From positions 1 through 39,802 of the forward strand of contig NZ_JAUYNP010000262.1 of the NCBI RefSeq assembly GCF_030696055.1: a stretch of 39,802 bases of DNA. The letters are read 5' to 3'. The notes beneath the pieces were generated by a model. It saw only the letters and a program-made list of their open reading frames with translations, was not told the origin of the DNA and ran no database searches. This stretch comes from Pseudomonas sp. (GTDB taxonomy: Bacteria > Pseudomonadota > Gammaproteobacteria > Pseudomonadales > Pseudomonadaceae). A program made the translations under genes and the position numbers. This document shows, one piece after another, positions 18,081-25,505 of the stretch. How positions within the stretch are numbered: position 1 is the first letter of the stretch; each line of letters opens with the position of its first letter.

Positions 18081-18710
18081 TTACTGCGCCGCGCGCTCTT
18101 TGCTGATCAGCTGATCGGCCACTTGCAGGGCCTGCTGTGGGCCGCCGGAGCTGGTGATATCGAAACGGTATTTGCCGTTGACGATCAACACCGGTACGCC
18201 GCTGATCTGGTAGGCCACGGCCAGTTTCTTGGCCTTCTCCACCAGGCCCTTCACGGCGAAGGAGTTGTAAGTGCTGAGGAACTTCTCCTTGTCGACGCCC
18301 TGGCCAGCGAGGAACTCGGCCATCTCTTCCGGGGTCGCCAGTTTCTTGCCCTGCTCATGAATGGCATCGAACACGGCGGTATGCACCTTGGGCTCGACCT
18401 TCATGGCATCGAGGGTGATAAACATCTGACCGTGCAGGTTCCACAGGCCACCGAACATGGCGGGGATACGCACGAAGTTGACGTCTTCCGGCAGCTGCTC
18501 GACCCAGGGGTTGAGGGTCGACTCGAACTTGTAGCAGTGCGGGCAGCCATACCAGAACAGCTCGACCACCTCGATTTTCCCCGGCTTGGCGACCTGCACG
18601 GGCTTGTTCAGCTCGACATATTGCTTGCCGGCTTCGATGGGTTCTGCCTGAGCCGCCATGCCGAACAGGCTGGCAGTCACGAGGGTGGCACTGAGAATCA
18701 GGTTACGCAT
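18081..18710 (-). CDS. dsbA: DsbA thiol:disulfide interchange protein
   Basis: DsbA introduces disulfide bonds into exported proteins in the periplasm. The product is 209 residues, with a 22-residue signal peptide ending AQA before EPIEAGKQY. The thioredoxin-fold active site is CPHC at residues 56-59 (LFWYGCPHCYKFE), and the cis-proline loop SGVPVLIVNGKY is present. A strong ribosome binding site AAGGAG sits six bases before ATG. It is the first gene of an apparent dsbA, EEP, dgcP operon, as in P. aeruginosa (PA5489-PA5487). Confidence 0.96.
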   Translation of the reverse strand: MRNLILSATLVTASLFGMAAQAEPIEAGKQYVELNKPVQVAKPGKIEVVELFWYGCPHCYKFESTLNPWVEQLPEDVNFVRIPAMFGGLWNLHGQMFITLDAMKVEPKVHTAVFDAIHEQGKKLATPEEMAEFLAGQGVDKEKFLSTYNSFAVKGLVEKAKKLAVAYQISGVPVLIVNGKYRFDITSSGGPQQALQVADQLISKERAAQ

Positions 18711-18806
18711 GCGTTACTCCTTGGCTATAAAGGGTGCGAGTGACGAACCAGGGTTCGACCGGCGAGGCAGGAACGGGTTCCCATCATTGTAGCGATGCAC
18801 AGAACG

Positions 18807-18834
18807 AAAATGGGTGGCCTAAGCCACCCATTTT
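18807..18834 (-). terminator. Intrinsic terminator after the cytochrome c4 gene
   Basis: A perfect 12-base-pair stem (18807-18818 with 18823-18834) closes a four-base loop. On the minus strand the right arm ends in CATTTT, giving a short U-run 30 bases after the cytochrome c4 stop codon. It separates that operon from dsbA downstream on the same strand. Confidence 0.8.
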
Positions 18835-18863
18835 CTACCACAAGCTTTGCCCTGCTCGCGCGA

Positions 18864-19469
18864 TCAGTGCAGGCCTTGCACGAAGCTGGACAGCGCCGCG
18901 ATGTCCTTGTTGCTCAGCTTGGCCGCGATGGAACGCATGACCAGGCTGTCACCATCGTTGGTGCGGTTGCCTTCGCGGAAGTCGGTCAGCTGCTTGGCCA
19001 CATAAGTGGCGTGCTGGCCGCCGATTTGCGGGAAGCCGGCGGCATCCAGGCCAGCGCCGTTCGGCGAGTGGCAGCCGGTGCAGGCGGGCATGCCTTCAGC
19101 CAGCTTGCCGCCGCGGAACAGCGCACCGCCGCGCTCGACCAGCTTGGGATCGGCGGCGCCGACGCTCATCTGCTGGCTGGAGAAATAGGCGGCGATGTCC
19201 GCCAGATCCTGCTCGCTGAGGTTGTTCAGCAGGCCGGTCATCTCCACCACGGTGCGGTTGCCGGATTTGATGTCGTTCAGCTGCTTGAGCAAGTAACGCT
19301 CGCCTTGCCCAGCCAGTTTCGGGAAGTTCGGCGCGGCACTGTTGCCATCGGCACCATGGCAAGCACCACAGACTACAACCTTACCCTTACCGGCTTCAGC
19401 GTCGCCTGCGGCGTGTGCCAGGCCAGTGATGCCCAGGGTCAACAGCAGACTCACGAGTACTTTGTTCAT
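18864..19469 (-). CDS. Cytochrome c4 (dihaem)
   Basis: This is a periplasmic or membrane-attached dihaem electron carrier feeding terminal oxidases. The product is 201 residues with a signal peptide ending AHA. Two haem-binding motifs are present, CGACH at residues 34-38 and CTGCH at 130-134, one in each half of a duplicated fold, and each half has the distal Met region (VVEMTGLLNNLSEQD and LVMRSIAAKLSNKD). It follows the c5-like gene by 46 bases on the same strand and ends at a strong hairpin. It matches PA5490 in type and position. DsbA, encoded next door, and c-type cytochrome maturation are functionally related. Confidence 0.95.
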   Translation of the reverse strand: MNKVLVSLLLTLGITGLAHAAGDAEAGKGKVVVCGACHGADGNSAAPNFPKLAGQGERYLLKQLNDIKSGNRTVVEMTGLLNNLSEQDLADIAAYFSSQQMSVGAADPKLVERGGALFRGGKLAEGMPACTGCHSPNGAGLDAAGFPQIGGQHATYVAKQLTDFREGNRTNDGDSLVMRSIAAKLSNKDIAALSSFVQGLH

Positions 19470-19515
19470 CAGCTAATCCAATTTACGGCTAAGAGAAAGA
19501 GGTTAGAAACCGGGT

Positions 19516-19806
19516 TTACTCGCTCATCAACTCGATGACGGCTTGGTAATCCTCGGCCGAGCAATCCATGCACAAGCCGCGTGCTGGCATGGCCCCCAGG
19601 CCATTGGTGACACTCTGTACCAGGGCAGCGCTGCCCTTGGCCAGGCGTGGCTCCCAGGCAGCCTTGTCGCCCCGTTTCGGCGCGGTAGGCAGCTGGCCGT
19701 TATGGCAGGCGCCACAGGCCCGGGTGAATACGGCTTCCGGGTCTTGTGCCGCCTGGGCAGTGCCAGACAACAGCAGTACAGCGGCAACAATCAGCAATTT
19801 TTTCAT
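19516..19806 (-). CDS. Small monohaem cytochrome c5-like protein
   Basis: This is a periplasmic electron carrier of 96 residues. The signal peptide [19 protein letters not shown] decides the start at 19806; a longer in-frame reading upstream has no signal sequence. The haem motif CGACH is at residues 31-35. The C-terminal pattern [17 protein letters not shown], with two extra cysteines, is typical of the c5 group. GAGG lies eight bases before ATG. It is the first gene of the operon with cytochrome c4. Confidence 0.92.
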   Translation of the reverse strand: MKKLLIVAAVLLLSGTAQAAQDPEAVFTRACGACHNGQLPTAPKRGDKAAWEPRLAKGSAALVQSVTNGLGAMPARGLCMDCSAEDYQAVIELMSE

Positions 19807-19920
19807 CAGATCAACCTCATCGGGGAGGGGAACGTACTGCTTGTCAGGGGCAGATGATCTCGATCGTTCCCGTGAACACTTGTCCAACGTATGGGAGAAA
19901 GCGCACACAAAATCTGCGCC

Positions 19921-19949
19921 ATTATATACTGGCGTTATTGAAACTGAAA
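19921..19949 (-). promoter_or_regulatory. Probable promoter of the cytochrome c5-c4 operon
   Basis: A consensus -10 box TATAAT lies on the minus strand at 19921-19926. Seventeen bases upstream is TTTCAG (19944-19949), a weak -35. It gives a leader of about 110 bases before the c5-like start codon. The -10 match is exact; the -35 assignment is uncertain. Confidence 0.45.
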
Positions 19950-20054
19950 CGACGCAGGTTGCCAGGCTATATGCAGCAAGGCAGCCTGCGCGCAAATGTC
20001 GCAAGGGCATCGCGCCTGCAACGTCACTTTACGCACGCCCTCACGGATACCCAG

Positions 20055-20705
20055 ATGCAAGCCAAGAACCCCATTATCGGTCTGTGCCAACAGGCCAGCT
20101 TCCTGATCAGCGCCGCCAAGGTCGACCAGTGCCCGGACGATTTCGGCCATGAAGTGGCCTTTGCCGGGCGTTCCAACGCCGGCAAGTCCAGCGCCTTGAA
20201 TACCCTGACCCACGCCAGCCTGGCGCGTACCTCGAAGACTCCGGGGCGCACCCAGCTGCTCAACTTCTTCCGCCTGGACGATGAGCGACGCCTGGTCGAC
20301 CTGCCCGGCTACGGTTATGCCAAGGTGCCGATTCCGCTCAAGCTGCACTGGCAGAAGCACCTGGAAGCCTACCTGGGCAGCCGCGAGAGCCTGCGCGGGC
20401 TGATGCTGATGATGGATATCCGGCATCCGCTGACCGAATTCGACATCCTCATGCTGGACTGGTCCACCGCCAGCGAGATGCCCATGCATATCCTCCTGAC
20501 CAAGGCCGACAAGCTGGCCTTCGGCGCGGCCAAGAACGCCCTGCTCAAGGTGCGGCAGGATATCCACCAGCGCTGGGGCGACCGGGTCAGCATCCAGTTG
20601 TTCTCTGCACCCAAGCGCCTGGGCATCGAAGACGCCCAGGCGGTGCTGGCCGAGTGGTTGCAGTTGGGTGAGTTCGAGCCGAGCGAGTCGGAAACCGAAG
20701 CCTGA
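20055..20705 (+). CDS. engB: EngB/YihA ribosome-biogenesis GTPase
   Basis: This essential-type GTPase is needed for assembly of the 50S ribosomal subunit and for normal division. The product is 216 residues. G motifs are in order: G1 GRSNAGKS at residues 38-45, G2 Thr in [13 protein letters not shown]3 [11 protein letters not shown]4 TKADKL and G5 SAPK. The ATG at 20055 matches the start of pseudomonad EngB proteins ([12 protein letters not shown]); upstream ATGs in the same frame would add unrelated residues overlapping the divergent cytochrome promoter. Its ribosome binding site is weak. It lies tail to tail with ersA and polA. Confidence 0.95.
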   Translation: MQAKNPIIGLCQQASFLISAAKVDQCPDDFGHEVAFAGRSNAGKSSALNTLTHASLARTSKTPGRTQLLNFFRLDDERRLVDLPGYGYAKVPIPLKLHWQKHLEAYLGSRESLRGLMLMMDIRHPLTEFDILMLDWSTASEMPMHILLTKADKLAFGAAKNALLKVRQDIHQRWGDRVSIQLFSAPKRLGIEDAQAVLAEWLQLGEFEPSESETEA

Positions 20706-20733
20706 GCCGGCAGCGGTACACTTTATTGCGGGC

Positions 20734-20881
20734 AAAAAATTGCCGGGAGCAATTTTTAACGTCGCGCAGCGATGGCCCGCAGGGTGGTAGCCAAGGATGG
20801 CAGGCATAAAAAATTCCCGGGAGGAATTTTTGACGTCGCGCAGCGACGGCCCAAAGGGTGGTCGCCAGGGATGGCGGGACA
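20734..20881. repeat. Two tandem copies of a 74-bp structured repeat
   Basis: Unit 1 is 20734-20807 and unit 2 is 20808-20881. Each unit starts with a hairpin, AAAAATTGC-CGGGA-GCAATTTTT in the first and AAAAATTCC-CGGGA-GGAATTTTT in the second: the stem bases change together and pairing is kept. Each then has a second hairpin CGTCGC-GCA-GCGA(C/T)G. In unit 1 a TGCGGGC just outside (20727-20733) can pair with GCCCGCA (20775-20781), enclosing both hairpins. The array lies between the engB stop and the ersA terminator and may end engB transcription. Confidence 0.75.
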
Positions 20882-20882
20882 C

Positions 20883-21002
20883 AAAAAAAACCTCGAGTTT
20901 TTGGGGAGGAACTCGAGGTTTGAACGTCTGAACCGCTAGGGCGGGGTTCAGAAACTGCCAACACTTAACACAGGAGCAACGAAGGGCTTTATCAGCCATT
21001 CA
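20883..21002 (-). ncRNA. ersA: ErsA small regulatory RNA
   Basis: ErsA is a pseudomonad base-pairing sRNA in the polA-engB interval, at the place Spot 42 occupies in enterics; in P. aeruginosa it is driven by the envelope-stress factor sigma-22 (AlgU) and represses targets such as algC and oprD. Here an about 120-base transcript can be drawn from just after the -10 box to an intrinsic terminator. The terminator has a 12-base-pair stem (20888-20899 with 20910-20921) followed by eight T's on the minus strand. Its loop CCTCCCCAAA is C-rich and could pair with ribosome binding sites. A second hairpin pairs 20928-20934 with 20945-20951. Exact ends are estimates. Confidence 0.8.
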
Positions 21003-21007
21003 TAGTC

Positions 21008-21035
21008 TCTGACTGCCAGGGCGCGGGCAAAGTTC
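21008..21035 (-). promoter_or_regulatory. Sigma-22 (AlgU/RpoE-type) promoter of ersA
   Basis: On the minus strand GAACTT (21030-21035) is followed after 17 bases by TCAGA (21008-21012). This fits the AlgU consensus GAACTT-N16/17-TCtgA. Transcription should begin about six bases further, near 21002, at the predicted 5' end of ErsA. Confidence 0.8.
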
Positions 21036-21089
21036 AGTCTTTTCTTTGGATCTATTGGTTATAAAAGCCTGCTTATCGATGCATATGCA

Positions 21090-21123
21090 GCGCCGGGCTG
21101 CGCTATGGCGCACAGCCCGGCGC
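21090..21123 (-). terminator. Hairpin after polA, possible terminator
   Basis: GCGCCGGGCTG (21090-21100) pairs perfectly over 11 bases with CAGCCCGGCGC (21113-21123). It starts 16 bases after the polA stop. No T-run follows directly on the minus strand, so it may stabilise the mRNA end rather than act as a strong intrinsic terminator. Confidence 0.5.
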
Positions 21124-21138
21124 AAGCTTGCCGCGCAA

Positions 21139-23985
21139 TCAGTGGGCTTCATCCCAGTTATTGCCGACACCCACTTCCACCAATAGCGGTACGTCCAGCG
21201 CGGCGGCGTTGCCCATCAGCGCCTTGATCCGTTCGCGCACCTGTTCGAGCAGGTCCTCGCGCACTTCCAGCACCAGCTCGTCGTGTACCTGCAGTATCAC
21301 CTTGGCATCCAGACCGGATTCGCTCAGCCAGTTGTCCACCGCCACCATGGCGCGCTTGATGATGTCCGCCGCACTGCCCTGCATCGGCGCGTTGATCGCG
21401 GTGCGTTCGGCACCTTTGCGCAGGGCCGGATTCTTGGCATGGATGTCCGGCAGGTACAGGCGGCGACCGAACAGGGTCTCGACATAGCCCTGTTCGGCGG
21501 CCTGCGCGCGGGTGCGCTCCATATAGGCCAGCACACCGGGATAACGGGCGAAGTACAGGTCGATATAGGCCTGCGCCTGTTTACGGTCACAGCCGATCTG
21601 CTTGGCCAGGCCGAAGGCGCTCATGCCGTAGATCAGGCCGAAGTTGATCGCCTTGGCGCTGCGCCTTTGATCGCTGCTGACTTCGTCCAGCGGCACGCCA
21701 AATACCTCGGCAGCGGTGGCCTTGTGCACGTCGCGGCCATGGCGGAAAGCGTCCAGCAGGCTCGCATCTTTGGCCAGGTGGGCCATGATGCGCAGCTCGA
21801 TCTGCGAATAGTCCGCCGCCAGCAATTTGTAGCCATTCGGCGCGACGAAGGCCTGGCGAATGCGCCGGCCCTCGGCGGTGCGGATCGGGATGTTCTGCAG
21901 GTTCGGGTCGGTGGAGGACAGCCGCCCGGTGGCCGCCACTGCCTGGTGGTAGCTGGTGTGGATGCGTCCGGTGCGCGGATTGATCTGCTCCGGCAGGCGG
22001 TCGGTGTAGGTGCTCTTCAGTTTGCTCAGGGTGCGGTACTGCATCAGCACCTTGGGCAGCTCGAAGTCCTGCTCGGCCAGTTCGGCCAATACCGCTTCGG
22101 CGGTGGAAGCCTGACCCTTGGCGGTCTTGCTGATAATCGGCAGGCCGAGTTTTTCGTAGAGGATCACCCCGAGCTGCTTGGGCGAGGCCAGGTTGAATTC
22201 CTCGCCGGCGATCTCGAAGGCCTGGCGCTCCAGGGCCACCAGCTTCTCGCCCAGCTCGTTGCTCTGCAGGCCGAGCAGTTTGGCATCCACCAAAGCGCCC
22301 TGGCGCTCGATACGCGCCAGCACCGGCACCAGCGGCATCTCGATTTCACGCAGCACCTTGGCCAGGCTCGGTTCGGCTTCGAGCTTGGCCCACAGGCATT
22401 GGTGCAGGCGCAGGGTGATATCGGCGTCTTCCGCGGCATAGGGCGCGGCCTGGGCCAGATCGATCTGGTCGAAGGTCAACTGCTTGGCGCCTTTGCCGGC
22501 GATGTCCTCGAAGCGGATGGTGCTGTGGTCCAGGTACTTCAGCGCCAGGCTGTCCATATCGTGGCGGGTCGCGGTGGCGTCCAGCACATAGGATTCCAGC
22601 ATGGTGTCGAACGCCACGCCCTGCACGCGGATCGGCGTCGAGGCATTGGCGAGGATATTGATGTCGTACTTGGCGTGCTGGCCGACCTTAGCCTTATGCG
22701 GGTCTTCCAGTATCGGCTTTAGCGCTTGCAGCACCGCATCCCGATCCAGCTGGGTCGGCACCCCCATATAGGAGTGGGCGACCGGGATATAGGCCGCTTC
22801 ACCGGCCTTGACCGCGAACGACAGGCCGACCAACTGCGCCTGCTGGGCGTCCAGGCCGGTGGTCTCGGTGTCGAAGGCGATCAGCTCGGCGTTGTTCAGC
22901 TTGTCCAGCCAGACGTCGAACTGCGCCTGCTCGAGGATGCACTGATAGTCGCCCAGGGCGGGCGTTGCCGGTGCAACTGCTGCAGCCTCACTCAGGGCTT
23001 CTGCGGTGATCTCTACGCTAGCAGGGGCCGCACTGGCACTGGGAACCAGGGCGAACAGGTCTGCGGCGGCGGTTTCCTTGACTGCGGGCTTGGCCGCCGG
23101 CGCCGGGCTATTACGCAGCAGTTCATCGCGCCAGCTCTTGAATTCCAGCTCGGCGTACAGCTCGACCAATGCCGGCACATCCATCGCGCCCGGGTGCAGC
23201 GAGTCGATGGCGATATTCAGCGGCACGTCCAGCTTGATGGTGGCCAGCTCGTAGGACAGGTAGGCCATCTCGCGGTGCTCGGCGAGCTTGGCCGGCAGGG
23301 TCTTGGCCCCGCGGATCGGCAGCTCGGGCACCTTGTCGAGGTTGGCGTAGAGCACATCCAGGCCGCCACCGACGCCGACCAGCAGACCCAGGGCGGTCTT
23401 TTCGCCGACCCCGGGGACGCCGGGAATGTTGTCGACCTTATCGCCCATCAGCGCCAGGTAGTCGATGATCAGCTCAGGACCGACGCCGAATTTCGCTTTC
23501 ACGCCATCGATGTCGTAGACGCTACCGGTCATGGTGTTGACCAGGGTAACGTGCGGGCACACCAGCTGGGCCATGTCCTTGTCGCCGGTGGAAATCACCA
23601 CGTCGCGGCCCTCGGCCGCGCATTGGCGGGCCAGGGTACCGATCACGTCATCGGCTTCCACGCCTTCGACGCACAGCAGCGGATAGCCCAGGGCCTTGAC
23701 GCTGGCATGCAGGGGTTCGACCTGCACGCGCAGCTCATCCGGCATGGACGGGCGATTGGCCTTGTACTCGGCGTAGAGCTCATCGCGGAAGGTGCCGCCC
23801 TTGGCGTCGAACACCACGGCGAAGGGGCTCTGCGGGTACTGCTTGCGCAGGCTCTTGAGCATATTCAGCACGCCCTTCACCGCTCCGGTGGGCAAGCCCT
23901 TGGAGGTGGTCAGCGGCGGCAGGGCATGGAAGGCGCGATACAGGTACGAGGAACCGTCGACCAGAACGAGGGGGGCTTGGCTCAT
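21139..23985 (-). CDS. polA: DNA polymerase I
   Basis: PolA fills gaps and removes RNA primers in replication and repair. The product is 948 residues, slightly longer than the 928 of E. coli. Residues 1-290 are the 5'-3' exonuclease ([47 protein letters not shown]). A Pro/Ala-rich linker near 290-335 accounts for the extra length. The 3'-5' proofreading domain looks active, with [11 protein letters not shown] and [12 protein letters not shown]. The polymerase domain has motif [14 protein letters not shown], motif [16 protein letters not shown] and motif [12 protein letters not shown] with HDE at 901-903. It is divergent from the DUF2782 gene. Confidence 0.97.
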   Translation of the reverse strand: MSQAPLVLVDGSSYLYRAFHALPPLTTSKGLPTGAVKGVLNMLKSLRKQYPQSPFAVVFDAKGGTFRDELYAEYKANRPSMPDELRVQVEPLHASVKALGYPLLCVEGVEADDVIGTLARQCAAEGRDVVISTGDKDMAQLVCPHVTLVNTMTGSVYDIDGVKAKFGVGPELIIDYLALMGDKVDNIPGVPGVGEKTALGLLVGVGGGLDVLYANLDKVPELPIRGAKTLPAKLAEHREMAYLSYELATIKLDVPLNIAIDSLHPGAMDVPALVELYAELEFKSWRDELLRNSPAPAAKPAVKETAAADLFALVPSASAAPASVEITAEALSEAAAVAPATPALGDYQCILEQAQFDVWLDKLNNAELIAFDTETTGLDAQQAQLVGLSFAVKAGEAAYIPVAHSYMGVPTQLDRDAVLQALKPILEDPHKAKVGQHAKYDINILANASTPIRVQGVAFDTMLESYVLDATATRHDMDSLALKYLDHSTIRFEDIAGKGAKQLTFDQIDLAQAAPYAAEDADITLRLHQCLWAKLEAEPSLAKVLREIEMPLVPVLARIERQGALVDAKLLGLQSNELGEKLVALERQAFEIAGEEFNLASPKQLGVILYEKLGLPIISKTAKGQASTAEAVLAELAEQDFELPKVLMQYRTLSKLKSTYTDRLPEQINPRTGRIHTSYHQAVAATGRLSSTDPNLQNIPIRTAEGRRIRQAFVAPNGYKLLAADYSQIELRIMAHLAKDASLLDAFRHGRDVHKATAAEVFGVPLDEVSSDQRRSAKAINFGLIYGMSAFGLAKQIGCDRKQAQAYIDLYFARYPGVLAYMERTRAQAAEQGYVETLFGRRLYLPDIHAKNPALRKGAERTAINAPMQGSAADIIKRAMVAVDNWLSESGLDAKVILQVHDELVLEVREDLLEQVRERIKALMGNAAALDVPLLVEVGVGNNWDEAH

Positions 23986-24056
23986 GAAGGATCAACCTTT
24001 TCGGCGGGGCGGCGCTAGAATGAACGCACCGTTGACGATAAAAGGACAAGGTTACC

Positions 24057-24341
24057 ATGCGTACACTCAATAGCCTGTTGCTGGCCGCTTTGTTGGCCTG
24101 CACCGCGCTCGCGGTACAGGCCGAGGACCCGGTGTCCGGCGATCCGGACGTAACCATTCGCCAGGAAGGCGACAAGACCATCCAGGAATACCGGGTGAAT
24201 GGCTTCCTCTATGCGATCAAGGTCATCCCCAAAGGCGGCAAACCCTACTTCCTGGTACGCGCCGATGGCACCGAGGGCAACTTCGTGCGTTCGGACAACC
24301 CGGATATGTTGATCCCCGCCTGGGAAATTTTCAGTTGGTAA
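24057..24341 (+). CDS. DUF2782 small exported protein
   Basis: This is a 94-residue protein of unknown function conserved next to polA in pseudomonads. A signal peptide of about 22 residues (LLLAALLACTALAVQA) precedes EDPVSGDPDVTI. The mature part is beta-rich, with QEYRVNGFLYAIKVIP and KGGKPYFLVRADGTEGNF, the pattern of DUF2782. It lies 15 bases before thrB and is probably cotranscribed with it. The 71 bases between it and polA must carry both promoters. Confidence 0.88.
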   Translation: MRTLNSLLLAALLACTALAVQAEDPVSGDPDVTIRQEGDKTIQEYRVNGFLYAIKVIPKGGKPYFLVRADGTEGNFVRSDNPDMLIPAWEIFSW

Positions 24342-24356
24342 GAAGGCTGTTCTGAT

Positions 24357-25307
24357 ATGTCGGTGTTTACCCCCCTGGAGCGGCACGAGCTCGAGGACTT
24401 TCTCGCCCCCTATGGCCTGGGTCGCCTGCGCGACTTCCAGGGCATAGCCGCGGGCAGCGAGAACAGCAACTTCTTCGTCAGCCTGGAGCAGGGCGAGTTC
24501 GTCCTGACCCTGATCGAGCGCGGCCCGAGCGCCGACCTGCCGTTCTTTATCGAGCTGCTCGACGTGCTCCATGAAGCCGGCCTGCCGGTGCCCTATGCCC
24601 TGCGTACCGCCAGCGGCGAAGCGCTGCGCAGCCTGGCGGAAAAGCCGGCGTTGTTGCAGCCGCGCCTGGCCGGCAAGCATGTACATGAGGCCAATGCACA
24701 CCATTGCCAGGAAGTCGGCGCGCTGCTGGCGCATATTCACCTGGCCACCCGCGAACGGGTGCTGGAGCGCCAGAGCGACCGTGGCCTGGACTGGATGCTG
24801 GCCGAAGGCCCGAGCCTGGCGCTGAAGCTACCGGATAGCCAACTACCGTTGCTGCGCGCTGCCCTGGCCGAGATCCACCTGCTCAAGCCACGCATCCTGG
24901 CCTTGCCGCGGGCCAACCTGCATGCCGACCTGTTCCGCGACAACGTGCTGTTCGATGGCAACCATCTGGCCGGGGTGATCGACTTCTACAACGCCTGCTC
25001 GGGACCGATGCTCTACGACCTGGCGATTGCCCTGAATGACTGGTGCTCGCATGAGGACGGCAGCCTGGACGGCAAGCGCGCCCATGCCCTGCTCGGCGCC
25101 TACGCGGCCCTGCGCCCCTTCAGCGCGGCCGAGGCCGAGCTGTGGCCGGCCATGCTGCGCATTGCCTGCGTGCGCTTCTGGCTGTCGCGTTTGATCGCGG
25201 AGCAATCCTTCTCCGGGCAGCAGGTGCTGATCCACGACCCGGGTGAATTCCAGCGCCGCTTGGCCCAGCGCCAGCACGTCGAACTGGCGCTGCCTTTCGC
25301 CTTCTAA
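24357..25307 (+). CDS. thrB: Homoserine kinase, ThrB2/APH-fold type
   Basis: This enzyme phosphorylates homoserine, the penultimate step to threonine. The 316-residue product has the aminoglycoside-phosphotransferase fold used by pseudomonads, not the GHMP-kinase fold of E. coli ThrB. Visible marks are the N-terminal GSENSNFFV nucleotide loop, the catalytic loop ANLHADLFRDNVLF and the metal-binding GVIDFYNACSGPMLYDLAI. It shares a short gap with the DUF2782 gene upstream. Downstream begins the variable region. Confidence 0.93.
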   Translation: MSVFTPLERHELEDFLAPYGLGRLRDFQGIAAGSENSNFFVSLEQGEFVLTLIERGPSADLPFFIELLDVLHEAGLPVPYALRTASGEALRSLAEKPALLQPRLAGKHVHEANAHHCQEVGALLAHIHLATRERVLERQSDRGLDWMLAEGPSLALKLPDSQLPLLRAALAEIHLLKPRILALPRANLHADLFRDNVLFDGNHLAGVIDFYNACSGPMLYDLAIALNDWCSHEDGSLDGKRAHALLGAYAALRPFSAAEAELWPAMLRIACVRFWLSRLIAEQSFSGQQVLIHDPGEFQRRLAQRQHVELALPFAF

Positions 25308-25320
25308 GGGGTGGCAATGC

Positions 25321-25352
25321 GTAGGTTGGGCTGAGCGCAGCGAAGCCCAACA
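25321..25352 (+). repeat. Dispersed hairpin repeat, GTAGGTTGGGCT type, left of the restriction island
   Basis: The 32-base sequence folds through GTTGGGCT (25325-25332) and AGCCCAAC (25344-25351) around a loop GAGCGCAGCGA. It lies 13 bases after the thrB stop. A diverged copy in reverse orientation is at 31179-31216, so the two bracket the restriction genes. Repeats of this kind are scattered in many Pseudomonas genomes, as I recall. Confidence 0.6.
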
Positions 25353-25413
25353 ATCCCAGGAGTCCACTATCGTTTACAACGCCCCTGGAAACCCATCACT
25401 AGGCTGCCATTTT

Positions 25414-25440
25414 CAAGTGGTGACAATTTGTCACCACTTG
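25414..25440. repeat. Perfect 27-base palindrome after res
   Basis: CAAGTGGTGACAA (25414-25426) is repeated inverted as TTGTCACCACTTG (25428-25440) around a single base. It lies 65 bases beyond the res stop and 106 beyond the thrB stop, between convergent genes. It could be a two-way terminator, but no T-run follows on either strand; a protein-binding site is the alternative. Confidence 0.6.
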
Positions 25441-25505
25441 ACTGCCTTATTCAGTCGCTACTGGCCGACCAAGGAATCACTCCCGAGAAATAACTCGCTA
25501 CTTAG

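Noticed and set aside
19807..20010. Longer start for the cytochrome c5-like gene
   Set aside because: It would run through the promoter region and place the signal peptide 68 residues from the N terminus.
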